Source: Cylindrodendrum hubeiense
Lineage: Eukaryota > Ascomycota > Sordariomycetes > Hypocreales > Nectriaceae
Direction: 5' to 3'
DNA: 64,000 nt
Assembly: GCA_014621425.1 (NCBI GenBank)
Contig: JAANBB010000216.1
Location: forward strand, 1-64,000
This document shows, in pieces, positions 11,864 through 22,774 of this stretch. The position numbers were made by a program, and so were the translations under genes. Under the pieces are notes generated by a model. That model searched no databases and was not told the origin of the DNA. It saw nothing but the letters and a program-made list of their open reading frames with translations. The stretch's first letter is position 1. Each line of letters starts with the position of its first letter.

Positions 11864-14800
11864 GCGTGCGAGGGTGACCGTGAGGGGGTGGCGTGAAGGC
11901 CTGAGACGGCAAGCTGAGCTGAGCTCGAGATGGAGCTCGAGCAAGCAGCAAAGTGGATGTTGACGAGAGGGCGTACAGTACGGGCCTAGAGGTACGCAAG
12001 CAGTCCGAGATCTGGACGGAGAGAGTGACGAGCGAGGGTGACGAGCGAGAGTGATGGACAAGGATCGTGGACAAGGGTAAGGCGAGCCCCAGAGCGGAAT
12101 GGTGGGTTGGGTGGCGTGTGGTGGTACATGGCCAGTGCGCCGAGTGGCGTGCAGATATCCACCCCCCCAAGACGATGAGTATGTGTGATTTGGGCATGTT
12201 TCTCCATCATTGGCCAATCACAGCCCCCAGATCTCGAATTCCTTATCTTGGGGGTGATGAAGTAAAGGAATGTTTAAACTTTTCTTCTTCTTGCCTTACA
12301 TACTCCGTACTTGTAGCCCATCTGCATCTGGCGCGGAAGCTACGAACCATAGATTACCACCGCCGCCACCCACCGCACACCTCACACCTCACACGTGCAA
12401 GGTAGGTAAGGCAGATAGGTACGTAGGTACCTTCCCCGACGCCGATGCTCAAGATCCCGTTGCGTTCTCAAAGAAGCAACAAACGACGAGATCTAAGAGG
12501 CAGGAGATAGATACAGTGCATGAGCCGTGAATGGGCGGATCTGCAAAACAGGCTTAGTGCGTCCAAGTGCTGTCACTGCTGCTGGGCCGATGGGGCGATT
12601 CGAGATATACCTCCTGCAAAGTCCATCCAAGCTGAAGCCCCCAAAGTATCTGTCTTGCCCTGTCCAAGTTGGGGTTGCGGGGGATAGACAGTGTTGATTA
12701 GGAATTACATCACGTCGCACCTCATCGCCGAGACCATGCAACACGCCCACACCACCTCCAGTCTCTATCTCACTTCTCCACAAAATACAAGATACCTCGA
12801 TCAACAACTCACCCACACTGACACGCAGCGACAAGAAAAAAAGCGAAGAGAGGGCGGAGCCACACCACGCGAGCTCTCTGGCTCACCTCGGAGAGATCCG
12901 GCTCCCGGGTTTAAAGGGGGGAACAACCTGCAGCTGGGCCCGTCGCTGGGGCTAGAGCCAAGACTGGGGGCTGGAGCTGATGGTTCAGGCCCCGGAGATG
13001 GACGAGCAAAGCAGTGAAACCAAGGTGGAGGACTGTAGACAATGCCCAGGAAGAGAGGCCATGCCGGTCTACGGCGTTGATGGATTGGCTTTACGGCGGG
13101 CAATGTGTAATGGCAGCTTGGTTCCCTCCGTCCAGAGTCCGTTCACAGTGCAGTATTCGGTATCGTGTCGACCGTCGACCGTCGACATCTCTGCGTCTCG
13201 CGTCGGTATCCGCGTCTCGGTTACCCTCTACAGATTAGCTCAAGCCCAGATAGATACGGAGACAACCATCATGGCCAGTTCGACACGGTATCGCCATGAG
13301 GGAGGGAGCCACAAACAATCATCAGACCACGACCACGGCCCAGGCTCATATGCCAGACGTCTTGCAGCTGAGCCCACGCTCTCTGCCAAGCCAAGCCAAG
13401 CCAAGACAAGACAATTCCAATGATTGCTGGGCCAGCTCTCCCAAATCTCGGTTCCCTATCAGCATCGGCAGCTTTATCTCATATGTTGCTTTTGTGTGTG
13501 CGAGATTGTGTGTGGTGTTTCAATCCATCATCGGCTTCCCCATCTTTTTTTCTCTCCCTTTCCCTCTCTTGCATACACTTCACAACCTTGTACGCCGTTG
13601 GGGGGACACCGCACCCCACGCCCTAGGGAGCCAACCAAGGGAGGCCTAAGCAAGGACTCAGGACTCGGGGGGACATGGAGGATGGGGTGAGAAGCGATAT
13701 CACACGTCAACGGCGCCGCCCCCGGAGGACAGGACCCGTCATTGCTTGAATCCGTTCCCCATGCCCACTCACATGCACGCATATGCAGGCCCTCTCACAC
13801 GCCCCCGTTTTCGGCAATGCATGCGGATGGGGGAACGGGGACGACTGGGGGATAGACAGCCGGGAAACCTAGTAACGGTGACTGTAGACATCACATTTTT
13901 CTTTCAATTTTTTTTCTTCTTCCTCTGGTGGCGCGTGTAATGGCACAAAGAAGCATACGGTAAGCTGCTTGTCATGGGCACGCCACATTGCTTTGGGGGG
14001 GGAGGGGGGCTTGCGGGAGCTGAAGTCGGCCGCGAAGCATTCTGCAGAGCGGTTCTTATCAAGACGACAGGAAAAAGCACCGACTACGCATTGATGCTCC
14101 TACGACGAGGCAGCTGATACCGCAATGCCGCGATACCGTGATACGGCGGTGCTGTGCCTCTGCTGAGAGATGGCATTTGCAAACAATTTAACAATCCAAA
14201 AGTAATAATCGCGGCCTCTCCCACGGGCATCCCCGAGTTTCAGCCCAGGGTTTCGTCGCCGTCTTGCGTTCTTCTGGGGGAACCGACAGAGCGACCCCGG
14301 CCGGAGGACCGGGGGCTTGGGCGATTGCCCACTCAGCGACCAGGGGGGCGTCCATCGATCCGGCCCCAAGGGAAGGGACGACAGGAAAGATCGAGGAGGG
14401 AGCAGGAGGAAGCAGGAGGGAGCAGGAGGAGGAAGAGCGAGGTGGAGGGCACCAGGCAGGAGCGGGGGCGTGCGCATAGCAATCGGGTGCCAGAAGCGGC
14501 CTGCCCTGTGGGTCTATCGCACGGGAATCAGCCCGGTACCTGGCCGCGCGACCGGGGGGAGGGGGGCGGCGCTATCTCTATCGCCCATTCGCCCCAGCGC
14601 CAGGGTACGTACCCGTAAACTATGTGTCCGTCTGGTTATGTATGATTTCTCCCACTCACACACACACACCACACGCAGCCTTCGGGTATCGCTCCAATGT
14701 ACGTACACGACACAATCTCTGGTCTATCTATCGCTTGGTTACTCCGTACTGGGCCTTTTTTTACTCTGGGGACTGGGGCTGGCTCTATCTTCGACCGACA

Positions 14801-14910
14801 ATGCCCAGGGATCTGCAACCCGCCCTTGCCCACGCGTGGCTTTTGCTTGCTTGTCCACAGCTTCGGACCATGACCGGGCTCCTCTCGCTCGCTTCTCGCT
14901 TCTCTCCGTC

Positions 14911-14981
14911 GCTCCATCGCCTGGCTCCATCGCCTGGCTCCATCGCCTGCTCCGGGTCTCCTCCTCTGGGTCTCCTCCTCT
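14911..14981. repeat. two adjacent short tandem repeats
   Basis: Three perfect copies of the 13-mer GCTCCATCGCCTG (14911-14949) are followed by two perfect copies of the 14-mer GGGTCTCCTCCTCT (14954-14981). They lie about 320-390 bases before the permease start codon, in a C/T-rich stretch. Confidence 0.9.
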
Positions 14982-15299
14982 GATATATAGAGTGTCCCCG
15001 TTCTCGCTTCTTCCGCATCCATCTCCATATCCATCTACATATCCATCTCCCCGCCCTTGACTCAGAGCAGTCTCCATCCTGTTCCACTTGTTCCATTGTC
15101 GGGTTTTCACTCCCTGACTCGCTTTGTGTGACTTTACTTTTCAATCCTCCTTATTACTTCCTCGAGGACGCAATCTATCATACTCGCTCTCTCTCTCTTC
15201 TAGTCTACACCCTCGAGAGCCCCCTCGCGCCTCGCCGAACCGTGACATCCCGTCCCATACCCCGAACCGAGAAATACACCCAATTCATCGACGCCCACC

Positions 15300-16975
15300 A
15301 TGTCTTACAACACAGTCGGCGCTCCGGCCGTTTTTAACGGAACCGACGAGGTCGGCGGCGATCCCAGTATGTTACCCATCTACATCCCACGGTGCAAACC
15401 ATGAAAACGACGAACAACGAAATGGGGGAACCGTGAACTAACTCATATGCCTCTCATCCAGCAACCACCAACCTCAACCAATGGTACCAATCCGGTGACC
15501 AGGCTTTCATCCTGGTCAGCTCCTGTCTCGTCCTCATCATGGTCCCCGGCATCGCCTTCCTCTACTCCGGCCTCGCGCGAAGAAAGTCGGCCCTCTCCAT
15601 GCTCTGGGTCGTCATGATGTCCTTCAGTGTCATCGTCTTCCAGTGGTATTTCTGGGGCTACTCGCTCGCCTTCAGCCAGACCTCGGGCAACCCCTTCATC
15701 GGCGACCTGCACCACTTCGGCCTCCGCAAAGTCCTCGGCGCCCCCTCCGTCGGCTCCCCGCTCGTCCCCGCCCTCCTCTACTCCTTCTACCAGATGCTCT
15801 TCTGCGCCGTCACCGGATCTCTTACCGTCGGCGCTGTTGCTGAGCGCGGTCGTGTCATTCCTAGCATGGTCTTCGTCTTCTTCTGGGCCACCCTCGTCTA
15901 CTGCCCTCTCGCCTACTGGGTCTGGAACGCCAACGGTTGGGGCTTCAAGAACGGTGTCCTCGACTACGCCGGCGGTGTCCCCGTCGAGATCGGCTCCGGC
16001 ATGTCCGCTCTCGCCTACTCGTGGGTTCTCGGCCGACGTAACGAGAAGATGATGATGAACTTCCGCCCCCACAACATCTCTCTCATCACCCTCGGCACGA
16101 TTCTCCTCTGGTTTGGATGGCTCGGATTCAACGGTGGTTCTGCCTTCGGTGCCAACCTCCGTGCTGCCATGGCCTGCTGGAACTCTTGCCTCACTGCCAT
16201 GTTCGCTGCCATGACTTGGTGCCTCCTCGATTTCCGCCTGGCCCGCAAGTGGTCCATGGTCGGCTGGTGCTCCGGAACCATCTCTGGTCTCGTTGCTGCC
16301 ACTCCCGCCTCCGGTTTCATTGACCCCTGGGCATCCATCATTCTCGGTGTCGTCGCTGGTGTCGCCTGCAATTTTGCCACCAAGGGTACGTACATCATGT
16401 TTTCAATCTCTTGAATCATCACTAACTTCTCTCCAGTCAAGTTCTTCCTCCGCATCGACGATTCTCTCGATGTGTTCGCTGAGCACGGTGTTGGCGGCAT
16501 GGTTGGCCTCATCTTCAACGGCTTCTTCGCCACCGGCAGGGTCATCGGCCTTGACGGCGTCAACACTGGCCTCACTGGCGGCTTCATGGACGGCAACTAC
16601 GTTGTCCTCGGCTGGCAGGTCGCTGCCATCGTCGCCGGCGCCTCTTACGCTTTCGTCATGTCCGCCATCATCGCCAAGATTATCGACATGATCCCTGGCC
16701 TGAAGCTCCGTGCGTCTGAGGAGGCCGAGCTTCTCGGTATGGATGATGACCAGCACGGCGAGTTCTCCTACGATTATGTTGAGGTCCGCCGTGACTTCCT
16801 GGCTTGGAGCCCCCACCGCGATGAGCCCGCCGAGGATGGCGATGTTCTCGAGCCCACCCACGGCATTCAGGAGCATCAGTCCATGATGCAGACTCCCAGC
16901 TTCTCTGATGAGGCCGTCACCAAGGCCACTTCCGTCGAGAAGTCCCCCGAGAGCACCAGCGAGAAGCGTGATTAG
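15300..16975 (+). CDS. ammonium permease of the Amt/Mep family (Glu-His twin-site variant)
   Basis: Three exons are read: 15300-15366, 15462-16385 and 16437-16975, giving 509 residues. All donors are GTRNGT and the joins keep frame. The protein has the expected length and about eleven hydrophobic segments, with the family signature DYAGGVPVEIGSG and a DVFAEHGVGGMVG loop. It imports ammonium across the plasma membrane. In the pore, the first of the two conserved histidines is replaced by E198 and the second is kept as H347. This Glu/His pair is the form known from yeast Mep1 and Mep3, whereas Mep2 has two histidines. The C-terminus (about 440-509) is hydrophilic and acidic and lies in the cytosol. 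ATG 15300 has a good context (CACCATG). Transcription is likely under nitrogen control by GATA factors, which is inference. Confidence 0.95.
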
Positions 16976-17720
16976 GTGTCAGGGCTGAGCGAGAGTGCAG
17001 TGTGGGATAGAGTCGAGGTTTCCTTTGTTTTCAAATCGGTCGTTGGGGCAAGCCGGCACAGGCGTCTTTGGTTGAGTTCTTTGTTTCCGCAATGTACAAT
17101 TGTAATACCCGCATGGTAGATGTATCCGGCTTTGAAAAAGCGACATGCAAGTCAATTTAGGACGCACATAACAACACTTCTGCAGTCTGGCACTTTAGAT
17201 AGTCGTGGAATCAGAATGTCCATATCTTTTCGAAACACAACTCCCGCATCTGTTCTCTGATACAGTGATGACTATATATGCATGACCGAATGTGTCAATG
17301 TGGGGAATGGCAGTTCCACACCACTAATATTCACGGAGAGCATGGCTATACCAATATGCTTAAGAGAGTCAAGTAACGTAGTCAGTAGACGTCCCAAAGT
17401 TGAAGGTCACAGCAATGTGGTATAACTAGCGCCAGAAGATCTAGTAACTGAAGCACCTTACTCTGTCCCTGAAGTCAAGCCACTGTCCTCTGCACAGACT
17501 AGGGTGCTGAAGCACAACTTTGGAAACCAAGACTGTCGATCTAATATCTATCAACCTGTGTAACTGAAAGCAACAATCGAACCTGATGATGTGTTATTAT
17601 CCAAAGGTGTTCCCCTCCAGGGGAGATGCGTATCCTCAAGTCCAACTCATCCCATCCATCTATCGTAACATGTCTACTCGCCCAATACCTTGCCATTCGT
17701 ACACATATATCATTCCCTAA
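16976..17720. other. convergent intergenic region, no gene seen
   Basis: The 3' flanks of the permease (+) and the phosphatase (-) meet here. It is more A/T-rich than the genes and holds no open frame of note. Confidence 0.5.
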
Positions 17721-19802
17721 TCAAAGTGGCCGACCATCCGTCACCTTGCCGTAAGGCAACTTCTCGTATTCCCCAAAGCAGGCATAATCGAAGTTAGCCA
17801 GGTCAGCCATCTTCTCCTGTACCTCCAAGAAAGTCTCCAACTCGCACCACCCATCTTTGCGGTCAGCACCGCATTCCGGGAAGCTCTTGCCGAGCGGCAG
17901 CGTTCGCTGATTGAGGATGAAGTGGATGTACTTGGTCTCCTTGCCATCTTCGTAGCCTTCCCGGTTTGAAGAAAGCGGCTTGGGCGTCTTGATGATCTCC
18001 ATATCCAGACGGGCACCAAAGGGAGTCACATGGGCAACGGTGAACTCGTGGTCGCCGGGATACTTGTCTGCAGGGAGCTCGTCTCTGAATTGGGTGATGC
18101 CGAACGCAGTTAGAATCGAAACTATGTTGGTGTCATGGGAGAAGTCAAAGTAGAGGCTCTGGTTCAACGGAAAGGTCTCGGTGCTGCTGTCAAGTGTCGT
18201 GTTAATTTGCGAGCCAGAGTAGCCCAAGGTGTGGTTCTTGAGTCGCGCAATAACCTCTTGCTGGTATCCGATACCCACGGCTCTCTTCAAGTGGAAGATT
18301 ATGTCAGACTATACCAGAACATGAGAAGATTGGGCAGAGACTTACGCCAGTGGGATGGTGGAACGCGCTTCCGGCAGAGAAGGCCAAGTCGATCGCATAC
18401 CCGAAATGCTGCCATTCCTCATATGTGAACAGGTCGCAAAACACACTGAAGCCGTAGGCGACAGTTTCATATGGGCACATGGTCTGAGCAGCGTAGACAT
18501 CCTTGGGGGTCCACTCAAAACCTTCCGTCATATTTTGGAATCGAGCCGTTGCTGGAAAAGAGAATGAGAATGTGCGCGCGATCAGAGCCAGAGGTGGACA
18601 ACCGTACCGTCTTTTAGATAAATCTCAACCCAAGTGTTAACAGGCTCCTTGTATGAATTGTCGTTGGAGTTGGGGCAGTTTTGTGATCCGGCGAGGGAGT
18701 TGTTGAAGCCACTGCCCTCGATAATCACCTCGATGGTAGCATTTTTGGTCCTGTTCAGCGTGAGGTTTAGCTACTTCATTGGGTAAGATAACAACATACC
18801 ATTCGAGGCCAAAGAAGCCTGCCATCCAGTTCTCGGCCGACTTCAGCATACGATCTTGGGTCTGCAAAAGAGTCAGTATATGTGATATGATTTCTGCACA
18901 GCACATGTTACATACTGTAGTTCGAACAATGAGCTTGGCATTAGGGTTATATAGGCTTCCATACATGTAACTATGTAGGATACCTGGCAAGGTCAGTTAA
19001 TCTGAAAATAATGGGGGGCGTCCGGATGGTGGTGTTCAAGTTACTCACCAGACTGGAACAGCTCCTCGCGTCCTCTAGGAACCAGAATAGCCTTGCCGAG
19101 TTCATACTTCCAGTCGTTCAGGAAAGCCAAGGGTCCACTAGTCTTGATCTTGCCCGAGACATTGGCGAGGAGCTCGCCTAACTCGGCGACCTCGGAGTTT
19201 GGAGTCGGGTATCGTGCGCCGTGACGGGACACCATCTGGACCTGGATGATTTCAGCACCCTCGGGGAGGGGGTACTCATCGACACCAAAGCCAGGACTCG
19301 GATGGTATGGCGACAGGTAGCCCATGTGATGGAAGATGCTCTCGTTGCCCTCCATCATTCCCACGACGGGGATGGCCGTCTGCAGAGGCTCATTGGGGAA
19401 GTAGGTGTTGGTGGGATCAAACACCCGGGTCTGGGCCATGAAGGCAGGTCGGCCGGTGGCGGTTGCGCCGGCCCATAGCTGGGGGGAGGTCTGGAAATAC
19501 TGGGGTACGTCCGGCGGAGAGCACGGACATGAGCCCGTATCGGAGCCGGAGCCGGAGCCGGAGAAGGCCCAGGGCAGGGTGAGATAGAGATTGGCACCTA
19601 GTAGGATGACGACGAGGCCGGAGAGGATGATGGTGAGGGTCCGGTAGGGCCGATTGGGTCCACGGAACATGACGGGGGCGACAAGAGGCGACACGCGGCC
19701 CTCATCCTGTGCATCAATCTGGGCTTCATCCTGGTGGACCGGTTGATATCCCGAAGCGGCACCCTGGGCGTGCTTGCGAGGCGTTGAGGACGCAGCAGCC
19801 AT
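17721..19802 (-). CDS. membrane-anchored histidine acid phosphatase (phytase-like)
   Basis: Six exons on the minus strand: 19802-19049, 18983-18916, 18861-18800, 18750-18608, 18551-18346 and 18284-17721, giving 598 residues. The last acceptor is the GAAG before AGAGCC; a CTGAC branch site lies just upstream of it. Residues 1-55 are hydrophilic, then one hydrophobic segment (about 56-80) is followed by a Gly/Ser linker. This gives a type II membrane protein rather than the usual secreted phytase. The catalytic motif RHGARYPT is at 193-200, with H194 as the nucleophile, and the proton-donor HD is H461-D462 in FDFSHDTN. Several N-glycosylation sites (such as NAT and NHT) fit an extracytoplasmic domain. 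It would release phosphate from organic phosphates; phytate as substrate is not proven. It is a plausible target of the NUC-1/PHO4-type factor at 55535-57585. Confidence 0.9.
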
Positions 19803-20980
19803 GGTGTTGGACGTTGTACGCGGAACGTCTTACGTCTGGGAAGATGTCGGCGGGGAGCCGGAGACGGACGGGGGGCCGGAGACAGACGGGGGGCGGGAGG
19901 CGGTGGGAGAGAAGGGGCAAGAGAAAAATGGCGATGAGCAGGAGAGAGGTGGATGGGCGATGTGAAGCAGCAGCCACGTCTCGTCCTGGTAAGGGGCTGA
20001 ACCCGTGGACGTGGAGGCGGGCGCGGATAGGGATGCTTCGGGGTTTCCGTGGCGCAAAAGCCTTGGCCTTGGCGTTCTGGGCTGCTGTCCACCTGGGAGG
20101 CGACGCTGTAGGCCGAGGAGGTTGACGCCCGAGTGAAGCTCGCGGGTGGAACAGCGAGCTGGGCGTTCCGAGCCTCGATCAACTGGCGGGACGAACAGCT
20201 GCCGGAGCCTGGAGCCTGGAGCCTGGGTCCTGGAGCTGGGAGCTGAAGAGTGTTGTGTTGGTTCGGGACCGTTTCCTAGGCTTCTTCTGCTGGTTCCGCG
20301 GGTTCTACTGGCCGGTTGGTCGACAGCCTGGTTGGTCCCCGTGGTTGTGCTTCTTTGGCGTTGAAGCGACGCGGTAGCATGCTGCAGGGCTCTGAGGTTG
20401 GTGAGGCGAGAAGGGGGCCGTGCGACGCGGGCCAATGGGCAGCCGGGTCTGGCACGGTGCATCCGCGGGAAGAGCCAGCAGGGGGGAAAGCGCCCCGGGG
20501 CCTTTTCTGCAGAGGGGAGGGGGCTGCCTGGGCTGCTTACCGGGCATGCTCCGCCCGGCAGGGCCTAAAAGCAACGGATGGGACGCCCTATGTGCCTCGC
20601 ACTGGGCCGTGCACTGGGTTTGGCAACTGGCTAATCGCATCTTGCCCTTTGGCCAGGCCGGCCAGGCCCTGGGCTTCCGCAGATCGGCGGGCCCAGAGCG
20701 CGGGAACCATGGGGAGCCAGATCACCCGCGCACTGTGCCCAACCACTGTGGCGGGCGAGATGGACCCACCCCGGGCTCGATCTGGGTCTCTTGTTTTCAC
20801 TACACATCATCTCATCTCATCGCATCGTCATCGCAATCGCATTGCACCCGCACCGCACCCGCACCGCATCCGCACCGCATCGCATAGCATCCGCAACGCA
20901 TGGCTCATGCAAAATGCACCCCTCACCCGCTCATCACATCCGACCTTGCTAACGGCTACGGTTCACAGACCATCACCAAC

Positions 20981-21050
20981 AATCACGGGCTGCCACGGGC
21001 TGTCACGGGCTGCCACGGGTCGTGACGGGTCGCCACGGGGTGCCGCGGGG
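20981..21050. repeat. degenerate minisatellite, 7 units of 10 bp
   Basis: Seven units are close to TGCCACGGGC, drifting to CGCCACGGGG and TGCCGCGGGG at the right end. The period is 10 bp, as in the array at 6191-6310, but the unit sequence is unrelated. Confidence 0.85.
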
Positions 21051-21795
21051 TCATCCATGACCACTTGCCGTTCCTTGATATCTTCCTTGACTCGAAACTA
21101 GCTGCTGCCCGCGGCCCACGATGATGCTTGTCCTACATCCCCTTGCTCCCTTGTTGCTTCCCCTGCTCTCGCACTTCCCCGTCGACCGTCCCGGCCTCTT
21201 CACCGCCATTGAACCCGCCCATTGAACGTGCCCATTCAACCCGCCTGCGTCTCAATGATGCCTTGAATAACAACATATCCTCTAACAAAGAAGCAATGCA
21301 ACCCTATCGCAAAGCAAATCCCAGCCAAAGAAATGTGGCACTGGAGCAAGAAACCGAAGCGAATCCAAGTGCCGTTCGGAGTAAAGCGAAGCAATTCAAA
21401 CCCCAACCAGGGTAGGACGAGGTCAAGCAGATTTGGAGGCAAAGCAACGCAAAGCAAGGCATGGCAAGACCGAGCAAAAGCAAACCACGCCGGTCCGTAC
21501 AACCAGGCCACACCACCACCTCACGCACGCCAGACTTCACCGCAACCCCATCGTGTGCGCCCTGGTATAGTAATCAACCTTCCAAGATGGATCCACAACC
21601 TTGTCGCTCAACGGAAGACGGCTTGTTGAACTGAGAGATGGGTCTTCGATCCAAGTCACTCACTCTCCAGAAGCAACCCTTGTCCAAAGTTCCCGAATCC
21701 TCACCTGCCGCTTCCCATCGTGTTCCACATTGTCAAACAGCGCCGTCTCATTCCGCTTCAGTTCATCTCGCATCAACTCATCTCGTTCCAACCGA

Positions 21796-21838
21796 CTCTC
21801 TCTCTTCTCTCTCTCTCTCTCTCTCGCTCTCGCTCTCT
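21796..21838. repeat. CT-rich microsatellite
   Basis: A run of CT dinucleotides interrupted by TT and GCT steps. Confidence 0.85.
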
Positions 21839-22140
21839 TTTTCTCTGTGAGTGTGTTTCTCTCGTATCGGTCCGCACGGAGTCATCTCCGATTCCCGCCC
21901 ATCTGGCACAGCTGGCCTGGGCGCCTGCGGCCATGTGCAGCCCGGCCCACCCTCGAGTGCATATACATGCACCTACCGTCAGTCTCCACGATGCGCCCAA
22001 GCCCTTAATTCTCACCAGGCTTGGCCTCTCACAAAGTTTCGTCAAAATGACGACGATCGTCGTCCGCTCTCTGCTCTCCGCCTAGTTTCCTCCCCCTAAA
22101 AACCTTGCCATTCCCCAGCCGGCATGGAAACCTGCCACGG

Positions 22141-22200
22141 CCCATGCTAGACATGCCCATGCTAGACATGCCCGTGCTAGACATGCCCGTGCTAGACACG
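22141..22200. repeat. minisatellite, 4 units of 15 bp
   Basis: Four consecutive copies of CCCATGCTAGACATG; copies three and four have CCCG instead of CCCA and the last ends in ACG. The following bases to about 22260 hold degenerate CCGTGCTG/CCCATG fragments, as if an older array had decayed. Confidence 0.95.
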
Positions 22201-22774
22201 CCGTTCCGCCCCCATGCTGAACCGTGCTGCCGTGCTGCCCCATGTTGCCCCATGCTGGTCTTGACCCATGCGCTACCCGTCGAAACATCCCCAACCCAGC
22301 AAAAGATGCAGGGTCTAGATCGAAGCCGCGAACCGTCACATCACTTGTCTCTGGTATCCAGTGTCATACGTCGAAATCAAATAAAAACCCTGTATTCTTC
22401 ATATTACGCCTCTGCCATAAAAGCTCGATTCCATTAGTCACCGGCGTAACAGCCTGTTTCCCCATCCCTTCCCCCCATTCTAGGTAAACCCCCAAACACA
22501 AACCAACACACAAGGATTGACCAAGCCCAACGACGCTTGTTGCTTTTCGTGACCAGGACACCGGATTCAACAGACTAGATGCCAGAATGCAGGCGTATCA
22601 TGCATCATGCAAGTCGACCTTTTCGCACAAATTCAATACCCCCGACGCCATCCATCGGCCCATCTCTGATGCACCTCCAAGCCTTTACCGATCTCTTGAT
22701 GAACGTACCAATAATAGAAAGTTTCCAAACACGCGTCCGTCGTATCACGGATTGCGACTCGTTGCTTAGTTTCC

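Larger units (their letters stand above)
9547..15299. other. 5.75-kb gene-free, repeat-rich region upstream of the ammonium permease
   Basis: I find no supportable exon. Long open frames (for example on the minus strand at 10918-11463) are Ser/Pro/Arg/His-rich products of biased composition. The region carries an AAGTGC array (11840-11863), GAGGCG-type repeats (about 11265-11292), GGAGCAGGA repeats (about 14395-14440), and 13- and 14-bp duplications near 14911-14981. Sites matching the GATA-factor core (TTATCA/TTATCT on this strand) occur at 11783, 12243 and 14056, and more lie near 14572-14583. They could serve nitrogen control of the permease, but such short sites are frequent by chance. 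Confidence 0.5.
19803..22774. other. intergenic region with minisatellites, no gene seen
   Basis: This lies between the start of the phosphatase gene and the end of the dioxygenase gene. It includes GC-rich sequence with long but composition-driven frames (for example 20316-21101), a 10-bp degenerate array (20981-21050), a CT microsatellite (about 21796-21838) and a 15-bp array (22141-22200). I see no exon with a recognisable family. Confidence 0.5.

Noticed and set aside
15443..16072. 209-codon frame on the minus strand
   Set aside because: Antisense to the ammonium permease. Its Glu/Asp/Gly/Val-rich product is the shadow of strong codon bias on the plus strand.
20316..21101. 261-codon frame on the plus strand
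   Set aside because: Composition is Arg/Ala/Gly/Pro-rich, it runs through the 10-bp array and has no family motif or supporting splice sites.
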